Notes under the pieces: model-generated
Seen by the model: the letters and a program-made list of their open reading frames with translations, nothing else
Told to the model about the DNA's origin: nothing
Database searches by the model: none
Part shown: positions 1 to 6,614 of the stretch, piece after piece
How the letters are laid out: each line of letters starts with the position of its first letter
Numbering within the stretch: position 1 is the stretch's first letter
Program-made: the position numbers and the translations under genes
Assembly (NCBI GenBank): GCA_900754535.1
Contig: CAAEDF010000090.1
Location: 1 to 11,099 of the forward strand
DNA from: Clostridia bacterium
GTDB taxonomy: Bacteria; Bacillota; Clostridia; Oscillospirales; CAG-382
Length of the DNA: 11,099 nucleotides
Direction of reading: 5' to 3'

Positions 1-147
1 ATAGCCAATAGGCAAGCGGAACGCAGGCACACTTTTCCCGGCAGGTACCGTATTGATTATTCCCGCACTTTGTGCCGCTTTATACACTAAATCGTTCTCT
101 TGACATATACTTATATTGTTAAAACTCTCTCTTTGGGCGTTTTGGTA
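1..147. other. Left-edge intergenic or gene-start region, no confident gene
   Basis: No confidently recognised gene lies here. The minus strand has a frame open to the left edge that could begin at a GTG (positions 87-85) and would read VYKAAQSAGIINTVPAGKSV and onward for 29 codons. It looks protein-like, but it has only a weak upstream AAGAG and no recognised family, so it may be the first codons of a divergent gene cut by the window edge or may be chance. The plus strand carries a TTGACA (100-105) with no matching -10 element at 16-18 bp. A single TTGTTAA (116-122) resembles half of a Rex operator but has no second half. Confidence 0.35.
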
Positions 148-176
148 TTGACTTTTGCAAAAACGGCGGGTATTAT
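148..176 (+). promoter_or_regulatory. Predicted sigma-A promoter of murA
   Basis: A -35 hexamer TTGACT (148-153) and a -10 hexamer TATTAT (171-176) are separated by exactly 17 bp. Each matches the consensus at five of six positions. The -10 is followed by further AT-rich TATA repeats. Transcription would start near 183, giving a 5' UTR of about 67 nt ahead of the murA ATG at 250. No dyad that looks like an operator was seen directly over the hexamers. Confidence 0.72.
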
Positions 177-207
177 ATATTATATATAGCTGTGCAAATG
201 TTTCATT

Positions 208-237
208 TTATATAGATACCGATTATATAGATACCGA
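208..237 (+). repeat. Perfect 15-bp tandem duplication in the murA 5' UTR
   Basis: The 15-mer TTATATAGATACCGA occurs twice with no gap (208-222 and 223-237) and no mismatch; flanking bases do not extend the repeat. The second copy ends directly at the GAGGGG Shine-Dalgarno stretch (236-241) of murA. The location, between predicted start of transcription and the ribosome-binding site, means a change in copy number would alter leader length. It could be a recent slippage duplication or a duplicated regulatory element; the sequence alone does not separate these. Confidence 0.85.
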
Positions 238-249
238 GGGGATAAGGTA

Positions 250-1539
250 ATGGATTGTTTAGTGATAAACGGCGGAAAGCGCCTGTCCGGCACCATAACG
301 GTCGGCGGGATGAAAAACGCCGCGCTTCCCATACTGTTTGCATCCATTCTTGTCGGCGGGAAATGCGTTATAGAGAATCTGCCGCCGATAAGTGATGTCA
401 CCACCGCATTGGAGATTCTCGGTGCGATGGGCGCAAAAATAAAGATGATAAATAAAAACACCATGGAGATAGATACAACGTTTATAAACCCGGGCAGCGC
501 GCCCTATGATCTGGCACGCAACATGCGGGCGTCATATTACGTTCTCGGCGCCGAGCTGGGGCGTTTCGGAACCGCGTCGGCGGCATGTCCCGGCGGCTGT
601 GATTTCGGTGTGCGTCCGATAGATCAGCATATCAAGGGCTTTGAGGCGCTTGGCGCGCATGTCGATGTGGTAAACGGCTGCGTCCGGTGCGTTGCAAAGG
701 AAGGGCTTCACGGTGCCAACGTATACATGGATGTTGTTACCGTGGGAGCGACTATCAACATCATGCTTGCCGCGGCGCTTGCCGAGGGGCAGACGGTTAT
801 AGAAAATGCTGCAAGAGAACCGCATATCGTCGATCTTGCCAACTTCCTCAACGCCTGCGGAGCCGATATCGTGGGCGCCGGCACGGACATAATAAAAATA
901 AAGGGCGTCAGTAAGCTTTCCGGCGTGACATACGCAATCATTCCCGACATGATAGAGGCGGGAACATATATGATGGCCGCCGCAGCCACCGGCAGCCGTC
1001 TCACCGTGGCAAACGTGATACCCAAGCACCTTGAATCGATAACGGCGAAGCTTGAGGAAATGGGCGTGGACATAGAAGAGCATGACGAGTCGATAACCGT
1101 GTCCGCGCAGGGCCGGCTTGAACGCGTCAACGTCAAAACGCTGCCGTATCCCGGCTTCCCCACCGATATGAACCCGCAGATGTGCGTGTTGCTGTGTCTT
1201 GCGTCCGGCACAAGCATATTGACGGAGGGCGTGTGGGACGGACGGTTCAAATACACCGAGGAGCTTATACGCATGGGCGCCAACATAAGCGTTGACGGAC
1301 GCACCGCCGTCGTCCAGGGGGTGGAGGCGCTGAAGAGCGCCAATGTCAAGGCGGTCGACCTGCGTGCCGGCGCCGCGATGGTCATCGCCGCGCTTGCCGC
1401 AAACGGACGCACGGTCATAAGCGATATCCACCATATCGAGAGGGGATACGAAAACATCGTTGAAAAGCTCAGGCAGGTGGGCGCGGACATAATGCGCGTT
1501 TCTCTGCCCGAGAGCAATCAGCTTGCCGGCGTTTCCTGA
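250..1539 (+). CDS. murA: UDP-N-acetylglucosamine 1-carboxyvinyltransferase (MurA)
   Basis: This cytoplasmic enzyme transfers enolpyruvate from phosphoenolpyruvate to UDP-GlcNAc, the first committed step of peptidoglycan synthesis. The 429-residue length is normal for the family. The Lys22-Asn23 pair (GGMKNAALP) sits at the same numbers as in E. coli MurA. The active-site loop GGCDFGVRP carries Cys117, equivalent to the fosfomycin target Cys115, so a fosfomycin-sensitive active site is expected. FPTDMNPQ supplies the catalytic Asp306 and DLRAG the PEP-contacting Arg372. The ATG start is preceded by GAGGGG (236-241) at 8 nt. It stands alone on the plus strand with its own promoter and a hairpin terminator, convergent with the hydrogenase array. 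Clostridia often carry two MurA paralogues, and I cannot tell which one this is. Confidence 0.97.
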   Translation: MDCLVINGGKRLSGTITVGGMKNAALPILFASILVGGKCVIENLPPISDVTTALEILGAMGAKIKMINKNTMEIDTTFINPGSAPYDLARNMRASYYVLGAELGRFGTASAACPGGCDFGVRPIDQHIKGFEALGAHVDVVNGCVRCVAKEGLHGANVYMDVVTVGATINIMLAAALAEGQTVIENAAREPHIVDLANFLNACGADIVGAGTDIIKIKGVSKLSGVTYAIIPDMIEAGTYMMAAAATGSRLTVANVIPKHLESITAKLEEMGVDIEEHDESITVSAQGRLERVNVKTLPYPGFPTDMNPQMCVLLCLASGTSILTEGVWDGRFKYTEELIRMGANISVDGRTAVVQGVEALKSANVKAVDLRAGAAMVIAALAANGRTVISDIHHIERGYENIVEKLRQVGADIMRVSLPESNQLAGVS

Positions 1540-1592
1540 AGACCGTCCCGGCGCGGACAAGAAAGGGCTTCGGCAGCTGATCATAAAACAAA

Positions 1593-1633
1593 ACGGAGGA
1601 TAACGGGCTTCGGCGCGTTTCCTCCGTCTTTTT
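1593..1633. terminator. Bidirectional intrinsic terminator between convergent genes
   Basis: ACGGAGGA (1593-1600) pairs with TCCTCCGT (1620-1627). After a one-base bulge at T1601, AACG (1602-1605) pairs with CGTT (1616-1619). The apex has a C-TTCG-G tetraloop (1608-1613). On the plus strand the stem is followed by CTTTTT (1628-1633), ending murA transcripts. On the minus strand it is followed by TTTTGTTTT (revcomp of about 1584-1592), ending the hydrogenase array, whose last stop codon (1634-1632) overlaps the plus-strand T-run. Confidence 0.85.
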
Positions 1634-3089
1634 ATTCTTTGGCAAGTCCGTCCTTGGAGGCAAAATACACCCCGACGGCATCAGAGATGTTTTTCTCAAG
1701 CGCCTCGCGGCCGTATTTGTCCACCTCGGTCTTGTCCTTTTCGCCGTGGGTCAGACAGCCGGCGCCGCCTATGCATCCGCCGACACAGGCCATGCCCTCG
1801 ATGAAGTTGCAGCCAAGCACGTTCTTTGAGGCCTTCAGCAGCGCGGTGCGGCACTGCTCTATCCCGTCACAGGAGATGGGACGGTAGTCGAACTCCTTGT
1901 CCAGTCCGCGTTCGGCAAGCGCCTGACGGACCGCGTCGGTCAGGCCTCCGCTGCGCGCGAATATCCGCCCGAAATACGAGGCGTTGTCAAGACTGGTCTC
2001 GGGAAGCGATTCTATCACCAGATCGCGGCTGTCAAACAGCGCCTGAAGCTCTTCAAAGGTTATGACGCTGTCGATATACGGCCGCACGCGCTCCTTCTGG
2101 AATTCCGCTTTTTTTGCGGTGCACGGACCGATAAACACTATTTTTGCCGTCGGGTCGGTCTCTTTTATATATTTGGATATCGTTGCCACCGGCGAAAGGT
2201 TGCCGGAGATATGCTTTGCCATATCAGGAAAGAACTTTTCGATGTAATCCACGAACGCGGGACAGCAGGACGAGGTAAGCAAGCCTTTTTCGGCAAGCTC
2301 TTTTGCTTCGGTGTATGCTACCATGTCCGCGCCCAGCGCCGCTTCCACGACGTGATGGAAGCCGAGGCGTTCGATACCGGTTATCACCTGACCGAGCTTG
2401 GCGTATGAGAACTGACTGGAGATAGAGGGAGCTACAACGGCGTAAAGCTTGTACTTGGTGTTGTTTTCGCTTCCCTTTATAAGGTTGATGACATCAAGTA
2501 TAAAAGATTTGTCGGTTATCGCTCCGAACGGGCACTGATATACGCACGCGCCGCAGGCAATGCACTTGTCGTTGTTTATCTCGGCGGCAAGTGTTTTTTC
2601 ATTGCGGGAAATAGCCTTCACCTTGCAGGCGTTTTCGCACGGGCGCTTGTGATTGGCTATTGCGCTGTACGGGCAGACTTTGGCGCACGCGCCGCATTCC
2701 ACGCATTTTTCCTTGTCTATAACCGCGCGCTGGTGTTTGTCAAAGCTTATGGCGCCGCGCTTGCATACGTCCTCGCAGCGGTGCGCTATACAGCCGCGGC
2801 AGGATTCGGTCACCGTGTATCCGCTTACCGGACATTCGTCGCAGGCGATATCTATTACCTCGATGACGTTGGGATTCTCCCTGTCGCCGCCCAAAGCAAG
2901 TTTGATGCGTTCGCCTACTATCGCGCGCTCCTTGTATACGCAGCAGCGCATGGTGGCCTCGCGCCCGGGTACGATTATCTTCGGTATCTCGTTGTAGCAG
3001 TCAAGCAACTTGTCCTCAAACGCAAGGCGAGCCACCTCGCGAAGTACCTTGTATTTAAGGTGCTGTACCTTGGTGTCAAACTTTCTCAT
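1632..3089 (-). CDS. [FeFe] hydrogenase, group B-like, with N-terminal ferredoxin clusters
   Basis: This 485-residue iron-sulfur protein is probably a cytoplasmic [FeFe] hydrogenase that uses reduced ferredoxin-type carriers. The N-terminal 190 residues hold many cluster cysteines: Cys97/100/105/109, Cys129/132/135/139, Cys151/155 and Cys176/179/182/186. The H-cluster motifs follow: TSSCCPAF (Cys275 proton relay, Cys276 ligand), GPCTAKK (Cys323) and EGMACVGGCIGG (Cys435, Cys439). The second motif has Gly321 where the classical group A enzymes have Met, and the third lacks the GGGQP ending; both point to the less studied group B rather than the CpI type. The ATG start lies 12 bp after the phosphatase stop, with AAGGA in and around that stop codon. 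It is the last gene of the array. The maturation genes hydE, hydF and hydG are not in the window. Catalytic direction and partner are unknown. Confidence 0.85.
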   Translation of the reverse strand: MRKFDTKVQHLKYKVLREVARLAFEDKLLDCYNEIPKIIVPGREATMRCCVYKERAIVGERIKLALGGDRENPNVIEVIDIACDECPVSGYTVTESCRGCIAHRCEDVCKRGAISFDKHQRAVIDKEKCVECGACAKVCPYSAIANHKRPCENACKVKAISRNEKTLAAEINNDKCIACGACVYQCPFGAITDKSFILDVINLIKGSENNTKYKLYAVVAPSISSQFSYAKLGQVITGIERLGFHHVVEAALGADMVAYTEAKELAEKGLLTSSCCPAFVDYIEKFFPDMAKHISGNLSPVATISKYIKETDPTAKIVFIGPCTAKKAEFQKERVRPYIDSVITFEELQALFDSRDLVIESLPETSLDNASYFGRIFARSGGLTDAVRQALAERGLDKEFDYRPISCDGIEQCRTALLKASKNVLGCNFIEGMACVGGCIGGAGCLTHGEKDKTEVDKYGREALEKNISDAVGVYFASKDGLAKE

Positions 3090-3101
3090 GTCGTTTTTTC
3101 C

Positions 3102-4274
3102 TTAAAAATAACTTACTTTTATACGCTTTCCCATTTTTTTAAGCGCGTCCGAAAGCTCGTCTACAAGCCGCATCTTTATGTTGAAGTTTATCGGCAGATC
3201 GGGATTCTGGTGCGCGGGGTTGACCGCACGGCCGACAAAGAAATTTATGTCCGTCGCCTCTTCAAAAAGCATCCTTGCTATCTGCGAGGCGCCGTCGCGC
3301 TTGCAGTTCCAGTCGGCAAAGCATTTGTTGTCGGCAAGATAGCTTTCGGCATAGGAGAGCACCCTGTTGATGGTTATAACTCCCTCGGTAACGATATCCA
3401 CGCCGTCGATATGCGCGGTGGGCGGTATCTCAGGGTCGAGATATTCAAGGTCGGTCTTGATGGTTTTCCCCAGAAACTGCGCCGCGAGCGTGCTTGTCGT
3501 ACCGCCGCAGACGATGTGTTTTCCGCTTTTTGCAAAGAAAAGCGACATCATCTTGTTCACGTCCGCCGGGTCCGAAGGCGGGCCGAGCATGAGGTTCACG
3601 CTCTGGCGCGGACGTATCTTGACCGCACAAACGGTCGTGTCGTCGCCGGGCTTGCCGCCGTACAGCCGGCCGCATTCGTCAAGCAGCAGCGTGGCAAGCG
3701 TTTTGGCGGTATAATCGGGGTTGTACATTGTCTCCATGAACTCGATTATGTTTTCGCGCTGCCAGCCGAAATTCAGCTCAAGCCCTACGCCTGCATGTAT
3801 GCAGCCGTCACTCATGGCGATAAGCACGTCGCCCTCGGTCAAACGAACGCGGGATTTGTATATCGTCTTGCCGTCGATAATGACGCTGGTTTCCGGCGGC
3901 TCGATATGCTTGCCGTCGCGCAGCATTATCACGTGCGGGTTGTCGTACTGGATTATCTCGGCTTCGCTGTTTGAAGTGATGCGGATTATCGTAAAGGTCG
4001 AGTATGCTACGGAGCGGACCTTGCATACCGGCAGCGTTGAGGCGATGGTGTTCACACAGTCCTCAAGCGCAAGTCCGTTGGCTACCATCGTGGAAATAAT
4101 CTTTGATGTCAGCGTGGAAAGTATGTTTGCCTTTACTCCGCTGCCCAGTCCGTCGGCAAGCACTATTATGGAGGTGTCGTCGTCGGGCTCCACGCAGCAG
4201 ACACGGTCGCCGCACAGCGTCTCGCCGTCTTTATTAAGGCTGTAATAGCCGATATCGCAGAAAAGATCATTCAT
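3102..4274 (-). CDS. SpoIIE-type PP2C protein phosphatase with extra C-terminal domain
   Basis: A predicted metal-dependent Ser/Thr phosphoprotein phosphatase of 390 residues. Residues 1-220 form the PP2C/SpoIIE fold: Asp23 in GD, Asp41 in VLADGLGSG, Asp156 in MSDG and Asp211-Asp212 in GDDTT, the usual metal-binding acidic residues. Residues 222-390 are a second domain I do not recognise, with a Gly/Thr-rich VCGGTTSTLAAQFLGK segment (255-270) and a stretch rich in Asp, Pro and Glu. No membrane segment is seen, so it is cytoplasmic. The ATG (4274-4272) overlaps the hydS stop by 8 bp and has AAGGAG (4285-4290) 10 nt upstream, implying translational coupling to the sensor. In RsbP and RsbU such phosphatases act on anti-anti-sigma (STAS) proteins; no STAS or anti-sigma gene is present here, so the target is unknown. 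Confidence 0.85.
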   Translation of the reverse strand: MNDLFCDIGYYSLNKDGETLCGDRVCCVEPDDDTSIIVLADGLGSGVKANILSTLTSKIISTMVANGLALEDCVNTIASTLPVCKVRSVAYSTFTIIRITSNSEAEIIQYDNPHVIMLRDGKHIEPPETSVIIDGKTIYKSRVRLTEGDVLIAMSDGCIHAGVGLELNFGWQRENIIEFMETMYNPDYTAKTLATLLLDECGRLYGGKPGDDTTVCAVKIRPRQSVNLMLGPPSDPADVNKMMSLFFAKSGKHIVCGGTTSTLAAQFLGKTIKTDLEYLDPEIPPTAHIDGVDIVTEGVITINRVLSYAESYLADNKCFADWNCKRDGASQIARMLFEEATDINFFVGRAVNPAHQNPDLPINFNIKMRLVDELSDALKKMGKRIKVSYF

Positions 4275-5943
4275 CGGACAGCGACTCCTTGAGCTTTGTC
4301 AGCGCTATTTTCGTCTCCGCGGTGGTCTCGCCGAGCAGAGACGCGATCTCCTGTACCACGCGCATCTGCTTTTCCACCACCTTGTCGGTTATCTCGATGG
4401 TGCTGCGGCTCATGCTCTCCTTGCGCTCACGCGCGTTTTCTTCCTCGGTGATATCACGCATGATGGCCATTATGATGTGATAGCTTTTGTCGTATATTAT
4501 CGTCTGTTCCACATAGCGCTTGTATTCGGCAAGATATACGCGCTTCCCGCGTATGGCGCGCCCCGTTTCCATTACCTCAAGGAAGGGGAGCGGGTCGAGC
4601 ACGCGCACCACCTGCCCGCCGAGTATGGCGTCCGCGCCGGAAAGATTCAGCAGCGCGCAGCCTGCCGCGTTTATCTGCTGGACCTCAAGCGCTTCGTTGA
4701 GCACGATGATGGCGTTGGGGGTGTTTTTGATTATCTTGTCGGAAAAGTTTTCGGCCTTTTCCTTTAGATAGGGGAGACACATGGAGATCTCGGCCTTGCC
4801 GTTGAGGACCGCTATCGCCTTGTCGCGGCAGGTGTTGTAGCCGCAGCAGCCGCAGTTCAGCTCATCCTCGGGCTTGGTCTTGCCGGTCTGGCGCAGTATT
4901 TCCTCTATGGCCTTGGAGCCCGGCATGGCTTTACGCGTGCCTATAAACGAGTGCTCCTTTGCAAGCGCGGCTTTATCCGGCTCGGGTATGTCGAAATCGG
5001 ATTCCGGCGCGTATTCGTTTACGGCCGCCGTGCCGCGCACGTAGTTCCTGCCCGGCTTATCCATTGCCGGACCGCCTATACAGCTTCCCGCACAGGCCGA
5101 CATCTCTATAAAGCATTTGCTCATGTTGCCTTCGCAGATGTCCTTAAGCGCACGTATACAGTTGTCTATGCCGTCAACGGTTATGTAGGAATAATCCTTG
5201 GCGTCAAGCTCCATGGAACGCAGTATACCGCCGGTCACCGGGAAAAGACGCGCTTTTCCGCCTTCTATGGCGTCCGGCTCCGGCTGAAGGGTTATTCCGG
5301 CGGATCCCAGCCATTCGGTAAGCTCCTCAAAGGTCAGCGCGTAGTCCACTATTCCGGGATACTGCGCCGCTTCGTCCTTCTTTGATATGCAGGGTCCGAT
5401 AAACACCGCCGCACAGCCCTCGTGACGCTCTCTGAGGCTTTTGCAGTGCGCCTGCATGGGCGACAGCACCGGCGCAAGGCAGGACAGCGCCTGCGGATAG
5501 TATTTGCGTATAAGCAGGTTCACCGTGTGGCAGCAGGAGGATATGATGACGTCCTGCTCGCCGCTTTCGCACATGCGGTCGTACATGGTCTTTACCGACG
5601 TGGCGCCCACAGCCGTTTCCTCCGCGCCGGCAAATCCCAGCCTTTTGAGGGCCTTTTCCATGCCGGATATGCTCATGCCCGGATAGTTGGCTACAAACGA
5701 GGGCGCGACGCTGGCGTAGACCGGCCTGCCGGTGGATATCAGCTTCTTCACCGCGTCGGTGTCGTTGCGTATCTCCTTGGCGTTCTGCGGACATACGACA
5801 AAGCACTGGCCGCACAGTATGCATTCGTCCTCTACTATGTGCGCCTGATTGTCCTGGAATTTTATGGACTTCACGGGGCATTGGCGTATGCACTTGTAGC
5901 AGTTTTTGCAGTTGGATTTTTTAAGGCGCAGATATTCGTTCAT
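4267..5943 (-). CDS. hydS: Sensory [FeFe] hydrogenase with PAS domain (HydS, group C-like)
   Basis: Probable cytoplasmic hydrogen or redox sensor of 558 residues. In order: two 4Fe-4S motifs (Cys12/15/18/22 and Cys41/44/47/51); an H-cluster domain with SSCCHT (Cys137, Cys138), GPCISKKDE (Cys185) and EMSACAGSCIGGPA (Cys284, Cys288); a further Fe-S module resembling the CGYNTC type (Cys364, 367, 372, 389); a PAS domain (about 398-500); and a charged, probably coiled-coil tail to 558. There is no kinase domain. The order H-cluster, Fe-S, PAS and the adjacent phosphatase fit the group C sensory class. I chose the ATG at 5943 over a start 34 codons upstream because it overlaps the thioesterase stop as ATGA, has AAGGAG at 5955-5960, and the upstream extension is Arg-rich and unlike the family. 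Signal type and H2 turnover are inferred. Confidence 0.85.
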   Translation of the reverse strand: MNEYLRLKKSNCKNCYKCIRQCPVKSIKFQDNQAHIVEDECILCGQCFVVCPQNAKEIRNDTDAVKKLISTGRPVYASVAPSFVANYPGMSISGMEKALKRLGFAGAEETAVGATSVKTMYDRMCESGEQDVIISSCCHTVNLLIRKYYPQALSCLAPVLSPMQAHCKSLRERHEGCAAVFIGPCISKKDEAAQYPGIVDYALTFEELTEWLGSAGITLQPEPDAIEGGKARLFPVTGGILRSMELDAKDYSYITVDGIDNCIRALKDICEGNMSKCFIEMSACAGSCIGGPAMDKPGRNYVRGTAAVNEYAPESDFDIPEPDKAALAKEHSFIGTRKAMPGSKAIEEILRQTGKTKPEDELNCGCCGYNTCRDKAIAVLNGKAEISMCLPYLKEKAENFSDKIIKNTPNAIIVLNEALEVQQINAAGCALLNLSGADAILGGQVVRVLDPLPFLEVMETGRAIRGKRVYLAEYKRYVEQTIIYDKSYHIIMAIMRDITEEENARERKESMSRSTIEITDKVVEKQMRVVQEIASLLGETTAETKIALTKLKESLSDE

Positions 5944-6347
5944 TTGTCCGCACGCTCCTTTGTCAGCTTGCCGTCTGCCTTTGCCTGGAACGGCGCGCCG
6001 AGGACGATGAATCTTTCGTGGGTGCCGCTGCCGACGGGTCCGCATTCGTCAAACACTTCAAGAGCAAAACACAGCCTGCGGCCGTCGACCGCGGTGAGCG
6101 TGCTTTTGCAGCGCACCGTCATGCCGACGGGCGTTGCCGCCGTGTGTTTTATGTCAAGAGAGGTCCCGACGGTGGTAGCGCCCTCGTCAAGAAACGGCGC
6201 AATGCTTTCCATCGCCGTTTTTTCCATCAGTGCGGCCATGGCGGGCGTGGCGAAGACCGCAAGGTCTCCGCTGCCCACCGCCGCGGCCGTATCCGAATTT
6301 TTTACCGTCAGCGCGGCTTCGCCTTCGATACCCGCTTTAAGCATCAT
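5940..6347 (-). CDS. FlK-like hotdog-fold thioesterase
   Basis: A 135-residue single-domain protein of the hotdog acyl-CoA thioesterase superfamily, nearest in pattern to the fluoroacetyl-CoA thioesterase FlK. FATPAMAALMEKTAMESI matches the FlK-type central helix. The candidate triad is Thr34, Glu42 and His68, with spacings of 8 and 26 residues that equal those of FlK Thr42, Glu50 and His76 as I remember them. There is no signal peptide or membrane segment. Likely substrates are short acyl-CoA or other thioesters; fluoroacetyl-CoA is not implied. The start is the first of two adjacent ATGs, overlapping the ferredoxin stop as ATGA. Only a weak AAAGG lies upstream, so translation probably depends on coupling. 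It also overlaps the hydS start by 4 bp. Its contribution to the H2-sensing block is unknown. Confidence 0.78.
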   Translation of the reverse strand: MMLKAGIEGEAALTVKNSDTAAAVGSGDLAVFATPAMAALMEKTAMESIAPFLDEGATTVGTSLDIKHTAATPVGMTVRCKSTLTAVDGRRLCFALEVFDECGPVGSGTHERFIVLGAPFQAKADGKLTKERADK

Positions 6348-6595
6348 TTGCCGTTCAACCTTTCGATGATATGCTTTGAGAAAAATTCCTCAAAGTTTTC
6401 GGGGCAGACGCCGCATACTATTTCGTCGTCCACCTTCACGGACACTCCGTCGGTGCATCTGCCCAGGCAGAACGCGGCGCCCAGCTCCACTTTGTCTTCA
6501 AGCCCGTTGGCCTTCAGCGCATCGGTAAGCAGGGTTATTATCTTATATGAGCCCTTGAGATGGCAGGAAGATCCAACGCAAACATTTACAGTCAT
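6344..6595 (-). CDS. Thioredoxin-like [2Fe-2S] ferredoxin (NuoE C-terminal type)
   Basis: A small electron-transfer protein of 83 residues. It has the four cysteines of the thioredoxin-like [2Fe-2S] family: Cys6 and Cys11 in CVGSSCHLKGS, and Cys43 and Cys47 in CLGRCTDG. This domain forms the C-terminal half of NuoE and of hydrogenase HydC subunits; here it stands alone, without the helical N-terminal part. Start ATG at 6595-6593 has GGAGG only 5 nt upstream. It follows the phosphotransferase by 19 bp and overlaps the thioesterase start as ATGA. The position beside two [FeFe] hydrogenase-type proteins suggests that it carries electrons to or from one of them, most likely the sensor, though no direct evidence shows which. 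Confidence 0.85.
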   Translation of the reverse strand: MTVNVCVGSSCHLKGSYKIITLLTDALKANGLEDKVELGAAFCLGRCTDGVSVKVDDEIVCGVCPENFEEFFSKHIIERLNGK

Positions 6596-6614
6596 AACGA
6601 CCTCCGGAACGCTT

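Noticed and set aside
1..87. Possible start of a divergent minus-strand gene with a GTG start
   Set aside because: The 29 codons look protein-like, but there is no strong ribosome-binding site, no family match and no way to see the rest; held as undecided, not called.
100..105. TTGACA as a second murA promoter
   Set aside because: No acceptable -10 hexamer at 16-18 bp downstream; the TTGACT/TATTAT pair at 148-176 is better.
116..122. TTGTTAA as a Rex operator near the murA promoter
   Set aside because: Only one half-site; the following bases do not supply TTAACAA at the required spacing.
532..1584. Long minus-strand frames (350 and 269 codons) opposite murA
   Set aside because: murA is certain from its catalytic residues; the antisense frames have no ribosome-binding site or family resemblance that I can see.
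1565..1614. Ten-base repeat GGGCTTCGGC at 1565-1574 and 1605-1614
   Set aside because: The second copy is the apex of the terminator hairpin; the first is short and forms no clear larger structure.
2649..3974. A 441-codon open frame on the plus strand opposite the hydrogenase and phosphatase genes
   Set aside because: It is antisense to two genes with clear motifs, has a composition heavy in Val, Arg, His and Tyr, spans both genes and their gap, and resembles no family; it is a by-product of codon bias.
5944..6045. A 34-codon N-terminal extension of hydS
   Set aside because: The extension is Arg/Pro-rich, would overlap the thioesterase by about 100 bp, and the ATG at 5943 has an ATGA overlap and an AAGGAG upstream.
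5422..6369. A 315-codon plus-strand frame across the thioesterase and the 5' part of hydS
   Set aside because: Antisense to two recognised genes, with unnatural composition and no family features.
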